This document shows, piece after piece, positions 53,355-62,500 of a stretch of 64,000 bases of DNA. The DNA is taken from positions 62,001 to 126,000 of the forward strand of contig CAZICM010000001.1 of NCBI GenBank assembly GCA_964537685.1, read 5' to 3'. Below the pieces are notes generated by a model. It saw only the letters and a list, made by a program, of their open reading frames with translations. It searched no databases and was not told the DNA's origin. This stretch comes from CAZICM01 sp964537685. Lineage in GTDB: Bacteria; Myxococcota_A; Polyangia; Polyangiales; Polyangiaceae. A program made the translations under genes and the position numbers. Every line of letters starts with the position of its first letter. The stretch's first letter is position 1.

Positions 53355-53783
53355 TTACTTTTTAGCGGCCCGCTCGCTGCGCCAGGCATCGCGCTGGGCT
53401 GTGGCTTCTGGTTCGGTTGCAAAGAAAGCCAGTGGAAAGGGAAACTTATCGGGAAAGAGAAGACGTCCGGCCTTGATAACGGTTGTGGTGATGACCCGCA
53501 TACCAAAGCTGGCGTTATAGCCAATGATACCGTGGAAAGGATAAGGTCTTGGCACATCGGTTAAGATCTTGCGGCCTTCGGGAGGCATCCCTGATGTGCC
53601 GCGTTCGCAGTCGAGAAGCAGATAAAAGTGACCGTGGTTGTCGGCGAAGTCATAAATGATTTTAAGGTATTTTCTCGCCTCATCGGGTTTAAAATAGCCC
53701 ACGGCCACGAAGCGGGCTGTATCGGGAGGCTCAAAGCGAATTTGATGAGGGCCGATGGGGATCCAAGGGTATTCGCCGCTCAT
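53355..53783 (-). CDS. STAS/SpoIIAA-like domain protein
   Basis: This 142-residue cytoplasmic protein has a SpoIIAA-like (STAS-fold) pattern, with RFVAVGYFKPDEARKYLKII, GHFYLLLDCERGTSGMPPE and a helical end. Myxobacteria carry many copies with unknown partners. ATG 53783 has AAGGAG 8 nt upstream, which decides the start over a frame 57 bases longer. It stands alone between the glycosyltransferase and a Cys-rich lipoprotein. Confidence 0.7.
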   Translation of the reverse strand: MSGEYPWIPIGPHQIRFEPPDTARFVAVGYFKPDEARKYLKIIYDFADNHGHFYLLLDCERGTSGMPPEGRKILTDVPRPYPFHGIIGYNASFGMRVITTTVIKAGRLLFPDKFPFPLAFFATEPEATAQRDAWRSERAAKK

Positions 53784-53916
53784 AAACAGACTCCTTCGTG
53801 TTCTTCCAGAATAGATGGAGCAAAGCGATTGTGAAAGCAAATTTTATTTTGCGCAATGATACTATTCCAATTCCGTGCCAAGTGATGTAGGGTGGGCAGG
53901 TGGAAGGAGATAGAGA

Positions 53917-54303
53917 ATGATGCGGGGATTGAATAGGAAAAACCTATTGGTTTGGATCGGCGGGGCTGGGCTCGCGTTCACGGTAGGCGGATGCGATTGT
54001 CCCGAGAACGAATATGATGCGGTGGATACTTGCGATCAAATTTCGGCGGCGGTGAACGAGGTCTTGAGGCAGGGGGGGCGTCCTGAGCAGGATCGGAATT
54101 TAATTTGCGGCCTTGTTTGTAGGGACGCATCGAGCTGCAGTCCGAAGACCAATGTGGAGGCATGTGTAGGTGTCATCAAGGCCATGCCTGCGCCGGATGT
54201 GGAGGTGTTTATCTATCGCCAGCGCACCGAATGCGATTCCTCCTTCGTTGAGATGACCAATTCATGCGCATCCAGCGATAGCAGCAGCGATTTCGATGAT
54301 TAA
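53917..54303 (+). CDS. small Cys-rich lipoprotein, hypothetical
   Basis: This 128-residue protein has AAGGAGA upstream and a lipoprotein signal (GLAFTVGGC). The mature part has about nine cysteines (CDCPENE, CDQIS, CGLVCRD, CSPKTNVEAC, C-x-SS), probably forming disulfides, and an acidic Ser/Asp tail. No family is recognised. Its TAA lies in a TTAA palindrome shared with the stop of the convergent AAA-nuclease gene. Confidence 0.7.
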   Translation: MMRGLNRKNLLVWIGGAGLAFTVGGCDCPENEYDAVDTCDQISAAVNEVLRQGGRPEQDRNLICGLVCRDASSCSPKTNVEACVGVIKAMPAPDVEVFIYRQRTECDSSFVEMTNSCASSDSSSDFDD

Positions 54304-56147
54304 GAGGGGCGGCCGGCCTTTTTTGCGCCGGTTTTTTGCGTCTTTTTTGCCGTCGTTTTAGCCTTCTTGGGCCTAGGCCAAGCCTTCCAGAGCACTTTCT
54401 TTGTCCCAACAAATACCAGCACGCCTGCTTTGAGAGCATGCCCTTGGGTTAGCATCTGCACGACATCGCGGTCTGCGGCATAGCGATCGATTTGCTTATA
54501 GCCTTCTTCCACGGCTTTATCGATGGTGGCCTCTTTTGCCCCTGTTTTCACATACTTGGCCTCGACGATCCAAGCGAATTTCTGGGCGGAGCCCCGTCCT
54601 TTTAGGCTGAGCAACAGATCGCAATAGCCCTGAGCGACTTCCTGCTCGCTGGCCATATAAAAAACGGGAAGCTGGCTCATATAGGCGAAAAGCATCAGCT
54701 TCATGGTTTTTTCGTCGAAATCGATTAAATCGCGGTTGCTAATACGCTTCATGACATTGTTTTGAAACAGATCGAGCAAAGGCTGAATATCGCCATGAAC
54801 GGCCATGGTTTGGAGGGCATTGCCCAAGAGGGCGCCATCGATAAAAATGCCCTGCTGTTCATTGAGTGCGATAGACATATAGCCCCATTGCATTTCGCGG
54901 ATAACGCGGTTGGGGATAACGAGCTTGGGCAGGCTCATAGAAAAGGCATCGTCGGCAAAGGTAAGCATACCTAGATAAAAGAGGAGCGAGGCGACTTGAG
55001 GGCGCCCGAGCATCAGTTTTGTACCGAAGCGTTCGACGATGGGGGTGGAGACGGAGTTATGTAATAAAATTTCCTCGAGGAGCAGGCGGATATCGGAATC
55101 CTGTTCGCTGGCGAAGCGGGCGATGCTATAGAGGCGGCTATAATCGGTGCGGACATTGAAATCGAGCATTTGATCGGGAAAGCGCTCTTTCCGGAGCGCC
55201 TGGTTCATAAAATAGAGAATGAGGGTTGAGTTATAGATTTTTTCGGTGGCTCTTAGGGCAAAAAGATAACCGTTATAGTGTTCGGCCAGTGTGGTGAGCA
55301 GGGCCTCTCGATCTCCGAAATGGGGATCTTGGGTAAGTTCGGGGTGCTCGGAGAGGAGCTTGTCCACGGTATCTTCGACCTCGGTTTGGGTGAAGCCAGC
55401 CATGGCATTAAAGGTTTCATCCCGCGAGATATGGACGACAATATTAAAACCGCTTGAAAGATCATCGAGCATGATGGGCGCGATGCCGGTGATAAAGGTG
55501 CGGGCCAGGACGCTGGCGGCAGTAAAGGCTTTAAGCGTGGTATAAAAAGTTTTGACAAAGCCGGTGGTTGCGACGACTTGGTCGTACTTGGCTTTTTGGT
55601 TATCGGAGAGAAGGCGATTGCCAAAGTGGTCGTATTCATCGATAAGCAGATACAGTTGATGGCCGGCGATGCCTACTTCCGTGAGTAGGCGCGTCATCAG
55701 CCCGGCGGGATCGTCCGCATCCAGCTCAAAGGCCGATTCGAGAGGCGAAAGCTTGGGTATCAGGTGCTTATAGCGGGCGGCAAAGGTTTCAACAGATCCC
55801 TTGACTTGGGTTGTAAAGCTTCGGTAGATATCCTCGATGGCGCCTTCGGTATCGATGGTTGAAAAATCGAGCCGCAAAATCAGGTATTTGTTGCGATTGG
55901 GCGTTGGATGCTGATGTATCCACAAGCCTGTAAAGAGCTCGTCGAATTGATCTTTGGTGAGCACATCGTAGTAATGGGCAAGCAGGCTGAGCAGGGTGGA
56001 TTTGCCAAATCTGCGGGGCCGCAGAAAGACGACGTGATTTTCTAAAACGGCTTCGAGACGCGGTAGAAAAGGCGTTTTGTCGATATACAAAAAGTGCTGC
56101 CGCCGGATGGCGCCGAAATCGCATGTGGCGTAGGGGATTTTTATCAT
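54300..56147 (-). CDS. AAA-ATPase-like/PD-(D/E)XK nuclease protein, copy 2
   Basis: This 615-residue paralogue of the protein at 43513 shares its architecture and motifs: DKTPFLPRLE, P-loop RPRRFGKSTLL, LLIDEYDHFGN, LDDLSSGFNI, then C-terminal nuclease GYCDLLLS and IVEAKYVK. It also has a Lys-rich tail (KKAKTTAKKTQKTGAKKAG). Catalytic positions look intact in both copies. The gene is alone on its strand with no TPR partner. ATG 56147 matches the family start; an upstream frame is not conserved. Confidence 0.9.
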   Translation of the reverse strand: MIKIPYATCDFGAIRRQHFLYIDKTPFLPRLEAVLENHVVFLRPRRFGKSTLLSLLAHYYDVLTKDQFDELFTGLWIHQHPTPNRNKYLILRLDFSTIDTEGAIEDIYRSFTTQVKGSVETFAARYKHLIPKLSPLESAFELDADDPAGLMTRLLTEVGIAGHQLYLLIDEYDHFGNRLLSDNQKAKYDQVVATTGFVKTFYTTLKAFTAASVLARTFITGIAPIMLDDLSSGFNIVVHISRDETFNAMAGFTQTEVEDTVDKLLSEHPELTQDPHFGDREALLTTLAEHYNGYLFALRATEKIYNSTLILYFMNQALRKERFPDQMLDFNVRTDYSRLYSIARFASEQDSDIRLLLEEILLHNSVSTPIVERFGTKLMLGRPQVASLLFYLGMLTFADDAFSMSLPKLVIPNRVIREMQWGYMSIALNEQQGIFIDGALLGNALQTMAVHGDIQPLLDLFQNNVMKRISNRDLIDFDEKTMKLMLFAYMSQLPVFYMASEQEVAQGYCDLLLSLKGRGSAQKFAWIVEAKYVKTGAKEATIDKAVEEGYKQIDRYAADRDVVQMLTQGHALKAGVLVFVGTKKVLWKAWPRPKKAKTTAKKTQKTGAKKAGRPS

Positions 56148-56252
56148 TGGCTGGGCTCGGGAGGGCCACGTTAACATGCGGGGTGGCTGGTGGCCAAGAG
56201 AAAGTTTAAGGTTGTGCCTGCTCTCAATGATAACGCTGCCCGACGCTCTGGC

Positions 56253-57488
56253 TTAGGAATAAAATTGGCCTAAATAATCCGTCCACCCAGTCTTCTTACC
56301 AAACTCTAATTCTTTATACGTGGGCGCTACATCTTCAAAGGCTACCTTGTTCGAAGGGATCCAAATCGCGAGCCCATGCGCCTGCTGCACACGCTTTCCC
56401 CACCCTACATAGCCAATGCGCGCCGCATCAAAGCCGTCGATCAAGGCTTTGCATGCGCTCACCACATCGCTCTTGTCGCCGGCCATGTTCGCTACATGCT
56501 GGGCAAAATCGCGTAGATCATAGGTGTCTCGCTTTGCAAAGGATTGCGATATGAGGCGGGCCGCGTTGATATAGTCAAAACCCGCGCTCCCCAATGGCTT
56601 GAGCGCTTCAATCAATCGTTTAAAAGGCTGGGTAAAATCAATGTCCGTTCTAAATGCTCCCAGTGTGACAGGATGCTCGCGAACCAGCGTCTTGTAATGT
56701 TCTCCATATGCATCAACCGCGGCTTTCCCCCAGTCGGCTCCTTTGCCCGGAGGCTGTTGGACCAATTTCTTAAACCATGCCTCGTAATTCCACCCATCTC
56801 CAGGTTCCAGTTCCTCGGAACCCGTAATCACATCGGCGTAGGGGGCAAATTGAGTCAATACTTCCACCATGCCGTTTAAGCAGGTATCTGAGAAGATCAT
56901 ATTAAACTTTTTGCCAGGCATGCCAGCTACCCGCAATGCCCGCTCCATCAAAAAGGAGGCTTCCTTATTGCTTAATACACCCCCATCGGTATCGTCGTGA
57001 AGCATGGCCTGCTGCCGCTTGGGAAGCGAGGCGGGATCTCGAAAAAATAAGCAGTTGGCCGCTCCTTTGGGGTTTTTTGTGCCCCCATACCCTCCGCTAA
57101 AGCCCTTTGGACCACCTGCCGTGTCTTGATCCTTGAATACACCTGTCCCATGATCCCAAAAACCTAACACCCAGTGCTGTGCCTTGGGATAGCTCGCTAG
57201 GGCGGATGCCACAAAATCGGAGAGAATAAATGGGTTCCCCGTATCGATTTCACCGGCGGCCTTGATGGTTGTTACCTCTCCACCCCTGGGGATCTCGACA
57301 ACGTTGGAATCACCTGTTGCCGCGCGGTCAACCAGGGCGATAACGGTGATTAAATCGCCTCTGCCCCGTTCCATTTCTTCCAAGTCGCGGACAACATAAT
57401 CGCTTAAGTTGTTATCGCCGCCAAATAGCTCGATCACGACATGGGTGGCGTCTTTGTCTTTCACTTCGAGGTTAAAGGGGTTGCTCAT
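56253..57488 (-). CDS. clostripain-like (C11) cysteine protease
   Basis: This 411-residue protein has the clostripain/C11 fold. HWVLGFWDHGTG supplies the catalytic His113 and IFSDTCLNGMVEV the catalytic Cys203, with the usual fragment THVVIELFGGDNNLSDY at the N-terminus. There is no signal peptide, so it acts in the cytoplasm, unlike the secreted clostripain. Caspase-like proteases of this clan are used in bacterial cell-death systems. It is divergent from the HEXXGH protein at 57724. ATG 57488 matches the homology start. Confidence 0.88.
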   Translation of the reverse strand: MSNPFNLEVKDKDATHVVIELFGGDNNLSDYVVRDLEEMERGRGDLITVIALVDRAATGDSNVVEIPRGGEVTTIKAAGEIDTGNPFILSDFVASALASYPKAQHWVLGFWDHGTGVFKDQDTAGGPKGFSGGYGGTKNPKGAANCLFFRDPASLPKRQQAMLHDDTDGGVLSNKEASFLMERALRVAGMPGKKFNMIFSDTCLNGMVEVLTQFAPYADVITGSEELEPGDGWNYEAWFKKLVQQPPGKGADWGKAAVDAYGEHYKTLVREHPVTLGAFRTDIDFTQPFKRLIEALKPLGSAGFDYINAARLISQSFAKRDTYDLRDFAQHVANMAGDKSDVVSACKALIDGFDAARIGYVGWGKRVQQAHGLAIWIPSNKVAFEDVAPTYKELEFGKKTGWTDYLGQFYS

Positions 57489-57723
57489 GGTAGGACGTCC
57501 TGTTGAAGGCCACAAATCCAATGCTGAAAAGAGCAAAGCGTGTGCCTTTCGGCGATTGGCGGGGCGTCCGATCGAACATGAATGCAAGCTTTGCGTAACC
57601 GGCGAATCGTCTGCATGAAAGCGTTTGCAAATGTTTCTTTTTTGGTCCGCCCTTCAATCTGGGTATACATTGCCTGGAGAAGAAAGTGAAGCGTGGCACC
57701 GAAATTGATAGAAGGGAAAAGCT

Positions 57724-59217
57724 ATGGGAAACGCCGCCGCCAGCCAAATTCAAATCAATAATTTCGACGCTTGTGTGGAGGATATCAAAAAGACCGCGCT
57801 TCGAATTGAGGACGAGCCTCAAGATCCCAGCACCTTCGAGGAACTCACAAGCCGCTTGGAATCTGCAAGCAAAAAGTTTCCTCCTTTATACAAGGTGAAT
57901 GTGACCGAGCCCTTTATTCGAAAGATTCATGAGCTCGGTTCCGAGGGGTTCCAGTCCGTGCTGCGGCGGGACCCGAGCCGTCTGCGGGAAGCAGGGCTGA
58001 TGATGGATATTGCTCAGGCCATTTTGCAGAAAGGGGAGGGGTATCTCGAGAAGCCGACGGCGGCTTTTCAAGAGGTTGTCAGCGATCTATACGATGGCTT
58101 TCTGTCGGGCGAGAATCGGAGGGTGATTGGTCTGCCCCAAAGCAGTATTGTCGCTCCCTTAATCAAATGGGGACGTTCGGATATTGGTCCTTATACCTGG
58201 CCGGCTTCGGCGACCCGAATCTTTGATGTAAAAGCTTCTATTGTGAGTATGCCCCCATCCCATGCCGAGGGTGGCCTGTTGGCATGGACAAGCCTGGCCC
58301 ATGAAACGGCAGGCCATGATGTGATGTCGGCTAATCCCGGAATGTTAGAAGAACTCTCGGTCGCGGTGCAGAAAAAATTGAGGATGCGTGTAGAGGAATG
58401 GAAAAGCAAAAGCCCCGAGACGCCCGAGGAAAAAGAGATTATCGAGCTCGTTCAGGGCGAGCGGCCGGAGATTCTCGAGCGGTTCGTTGAGTATTGGACG
58501 ATGCGGGTGGATGAGGTGGCTAGTGATGTACTTGGCATTCTCAATATGGGTCCCATGGCGGCCATTGGGGTTATTGCTTATCTAAAGGCGATGAACAAAG
58601 CATGGGAGAATAAGACAATCCTGCGCCATGGCCGGGCGCCTTATTGTGAAGATCCTCATCCGATGGATTTAATGCGGGGGTATTTAGCTATTGCGACCGT
58701 TAAACGATTGAAATTGTCTGTTGGATTAAAAAGCGCGCCGGGTTCGGAATCGGTGCGGGATGGGTGGGTGGCCAAGCTAAACGAGTTGATTGCGACCGAT
58801 GAAGAGCTCGCCATCAAAGATAAGAAGTCGCATACCGTGATTGCCAGGGAAACAGCCGATACCGTCGCGGATGTGATTATGAATCATCCCTTTGAAAAAT
58901 TGGCTCATCATGCCTTTTCCCAAATTCAGAACTGGGAACCATCCGATGATATGGCTTCCGGCGCCTTTCAAGAACGGGTCCAGCGGCTGGGATCGGTGGA
59001 TGAGGGATTGTTGCGGGGGTATTATGCGGCTCATGTTGTTGCGGGGGCGGTGAATGCGGCGCTGAGCAAGAAAGACGCAGAAATTCCGCTGATTTTTTCG
59101 AGGATGCTCGGGATTCTGAAGCAGATGCACGAACAGAATCCCTCGTGGGGTCCGCTCTATGTGGAGCATCCAGGCGATTTGGTCACCATGCGTATGTATG
59201 TGCACCTATCGAATTGA
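57724..59217 (+). CDS. putative metalloprotein with HEXXGH motif, hypothetical
   Basis: This 497-residue helical cytoplasmic protein contains HETAGH (His193, Glu194, His198) and, 66 residues later, VDEVASD (Glu264). The first motif has the HEXXGH form known from the dipeptidyl-peptidase III family (M49), in which a downstream EE-x-x-A-(D/E) motif supplies the third zinc ligand, here DEVASD. Overall length and remaining sequence do not look like DPP III. It may therefore be a new zinc-peptidase-like family. AAGGGA precedes the ATG. It is divergent from the clostripain-like gene 235 bp away. Confidence 0.65.
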   Translation: MGNAAASQIQINNFDACVEDIKKTALRIEDEPQDPSTFEELTSRLESASKKFPPLYKVNVTEPFIRKIHELGSEGFQSVLRRDPSRLREAGLMMDIAQAILQKGEGYLEKPTAAFQEVVSDLYDGFLSGENRRVIGLPQSSIVAPLIKWGRSDIGPYTWPASATRIFDVKASIVSMPPSHAEGGLLAWTSLAHETAGHDVMSANPGMLEELSVAVQKKLRMRVEEWKSKSPETPEEKEIIELVQGERPEILERFVEYWTMRVDEVASDVLGILNMGPMAAIGVIAYLKAMNKAWENKTILRHGRAPYCEDPHPMDLMRGYLAIATVKRLKLSVGLKSAPGSESVRDGWVAKLNELIATDEELAIKDKKSHTVIARETADTVADVIMNHPFEKLAHHAFSQIQNWEPSDDMASGAFQERVQRLGSVDEGLLRGYYAAHVVAGAVNAALSKKDAEIPLIFSRMLGILKQMHEQNPSWGPLYVEHPGDLVTMRMYVHLSN

Positions 59218-59499
59218 TTATAAATTCTCAACGGATTTTAGCATTTCGGGAACGAAATGAACGCGGGGGCGGAGCAGGCGATCGCGGCGGCCCAGGTTAA
59301 TCACGCGAATTTGAGCCCCGGCCGCGCCGTTATTGACTCCATCGACGAGATCATCCGCGAATATATAGCCATAACCATCGGATTTTTTCTGATGGACAAC
59401 CGTTTGGGTTTCTTCGGCGGAGGCGCCTGCGCTCACCAATGCAAAAGATGCAAAAGCCAAAGCCGACAGCGCCAATATGCCAAAACGTGTGCGTTTCAT
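59218..59499 (-). CDS. small secreted protein, hypothetical
   Basis: This 93-residue protein has a signal peptide (MKRTRFGILALSALAF, ending near GASA) and a short mature region, GYGYIFADDL, then a basic stretch RRDRLLRPRVHFVPEML. The C-terminal part resembles small proteins often met in myxobacterial genomes, with unknown role. GGAGG lies upstream at long spacing. Its stop abuts that of the convergent HEXXGH gene. Confidence 0.7.
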   Translation of the reverse strand: MKRTRFGILALSALAFASFALVSAGASAEETQTVVHQKKSDGYGYIFADDLVDGVNNGAAGAQIRVINLGRRDRLLRPRVHFVPEMLKSVENL

Positions 59500-59579
59500 T
59501 AGGAATCGTGCCTCCTCGCGCTCTGAAACACCTGGGGCACGCCCTGCTTTGGTAGGAAATATTTTAAAAGAAAAATAAA

Positions 59580-62500
59580 TTAGGTGCGGGGCGGGGGGAT
59601 TGTTTCCCCACTCCAGCGTGCCGATAGCTCGAGGGTGCGCGCGTTTTCAGGAATGTTGGTTAGAAAATCCTGGCGCATGGCCGGATCGGTAATCGAGGCG
59701 GACATCGCGATGAGCCTGCGTTTTGCGGCTGTAATCGCCGGCCGTGCCCGTTCCCGCCCATGGGTGGCGTTGATGGCCTCGGCATAGGTGAGGCGTACCA
59801 GCATGCCCCGGAAAAAGCCCGATCCAGAATGAAGGGTGAGCTTTTTTAAGGCTTCTTCCGCAAGCTGGGCCGCGCTGCTTTCTTCGGAGGTCCGAAGCTG
59901 GATATGGGCCAATAACGATAGTGCGAAAATTCGATCGAATGGGGCACTTGCCAAAAGCTCGACCGCCCGTAGCGCATGGGGCTGCGCTTCTGGATAGCGT
60001 TCCTGATGGGCCAGCGTGTCGGCGAGCGCGTAATGGCCCAAGCCTTCTTCCCGGGGATGTTTGTGTGTCTTGCCCCGTTCTATCAGCAAATGGGCAAGCT
60101 GTTCTGCGCGCTTAAAATCTTTGGTTCCGCACAGTGCACCTATCCATCCCATAGAATGCATCGGTTCAAAGCGGCGAATTGTATCGCATTGATCGGCAAT
60201 TGTGGCTAATTCGCGCTGGGCTTGGATGTAGTCGCCCAAAAATAAAAGGCATAGTCCGCGTATCAGTTTGGACAACAAGAGGCCGTGTTCATGATCGGCT
60301 TGTCCAAAGATGGCGAGGGCGTCGTCGGCCGCTTGAAGGCCCCGGTACGGATCTTCGTTGGCGTAGGGTTCGTATAAAGCGGAAACCAGCTTTTCCCAGC
60401 CTCGGGCCGGACTTTGAGCCGGAGCTTTTTCGGCGAGCGTATGTAAATGCGTGAGGATGGCTGATGTGATGAGGAGCCGGCCATCCAGGCAGGCCGACCA
60501 GCCTGCGGCGCACAGAGAAGACGCGGCGGCCTCGAGATCGGATGCTTCTAATGGGGCGGATGTGAAGCCCAGCATGGCCGCCGATAAGCGGGAAGGATCG
60601 GCCGATGAAGGCAAGAGGCTTTGAAGCCGGGCCGCGAGCGCCTTGAAGCGGGCAGGGGATGGGCGGGGTTCGAGGCGCAAGAGCTCATCGGCGTGATGCT
60701 TTGCGGTTTCGGGATCGCCCGACGCTCTCCATACAAAGGCATCGCAGAGCAGGGTGAGCAGCCGGATCCGTATTTCAGCGGGCGGATTGCATTGAACGCC
60801 CAGCCGCGCATAGGCCGCCGCCTGATCGCCGTCACCTCCAAGCTGAGCTTGTTCGGCGGCTTTGAGGTAGTAGCCCGCCGCCGTGAAGGCATCGCCGCCT
60901 TCTTCAAAATGCTCGGCCAATAACGCTGGATCGCTTTCGCCGTGAGCCTTGAGCCATTCGCCCGCGAGCTTATGGCCCAGGATGCGATCTTCATCTGTGA
61001 GGGTGGTGTACGCGCCTTCCCGGAGCAGGCCGTGGCCAAAGGAGTATTCGAGTTCGCCTGGAAAGCGGCTCTCCTGTTTGCGGACGAGAATTTCGCGCTC
61101 GACCAAAGAGTTGAGCCAGTCGTCCGCGCGCGCTTCAGGCAGTGAATCGCCGAGCAGGGCCGTGATTCCGCCGCTTCTAAAGTCTTCGCCAAAGATGCTG
61201 GCCGCCCGGAGAATGCGCCTCGCTTCGCTCTCCAAGCCATCGAGCCGGGCTTGTACCATCGCGAGCACTGTTTCGGGCAGCGAGTCGCTTTTGCCCTCGG
61301 CGACGGCGCGGATGAGTTCTTCCAAATAGAAGGCATTGCCCGAGGCTTGCGTGACGAGGCGGTGGGCGGTTTCGGGGCTTGCCCGCTCGCCCAGCACCTT
61401 GCCAACAAGGCGAAGCGCGGCCTTTTCAGGAAGCTCGCCAAGCTGAATTTCATAGGGATTCGAATCCGACCACAGACGCCGGAAAATCTCGTGCACATAG
61501 GGGCGCGCAAAGGCCACGACCATAAGCGGGCGGCGCCTGAGCGCGCGAAGCGCAACATCGATGAATTGAACGCTGGATAGATCGCCCCACTGAAGATCAT
61601 CGATGATCAGCAGCACGGGCTGAGCCGATAGCTCGGCGCGCAAAAACGCTTCCCAAGCCCGGCGCATTTGCTCGCCCATCAGGTTGAGATCTTGGCGCGC
61701 GGCCCGAAGCGATGCGCTGTCTTCATCCGGCAGAGGAGCTCCGATCAGCTCGGCCAAAAATTCCGATACCCAGCGCCGGTCGGCCGGTGCCACATGCCTT
61801 GCGGTGCGCGCCAAGAGCTTGTCTCTCCGCGTCTCCAAGGGCTCGCCTTCCTGAATGCCTGCTGTTCGCCTCAGGGCTTGAGCGAGCAGATTAAAGGTCG
61901 AGCCGGCCGATACCGAATCGCCGCGCGCAAACCAAATTTCCACCTGCGCCGCGGGAAGGCTTGCAGGCTCGGCGCTCACCGCTTCATCGCCGTCAACCGC
62001 TGGACGCAGTTTGCGCATCAGCTCGTGGGCCAGCCTCGACTTGCCCATACCGGGCGCCGCCGTAATCAGCACCGAACGCGCTGTCTGCGTTTCGATGCAT
62101 TCGATGAGCAGCGCCTCCAGTTCACCAATTTCTCTGTCGCGCCCCAAGAAAGGCGTTGGCTTGCCCAGCAAGGTGCGAATGCCGACCTGCGCGGACTCCA
62201 GCTCTTCGTACAGCTCCAATCCCGCGCGTCCCCGCAGCACTACAAAACGGTTGTCGAGCAGTCCCGCCGTAATCTCGTCGATCAAGACCGGCTGAGCGCG
62301 CCCGCTCACCGGATGATGCGCCTGTTGAGCCGGAAGATCGCCGAGCAGCGCGACGGCTTGATCGATAACGCGGCCCAGCGCCGGCTTTCCCGAGGCTTCG
62401 CCGCGGCCCGTGGACAGCGCCACCATCCGGTTGCCCGCGGCGCCCCTCACGGCCAGCGCACAGCGAGCCGCCTGCACCGCCAGATCGGTTGCCACATGCG

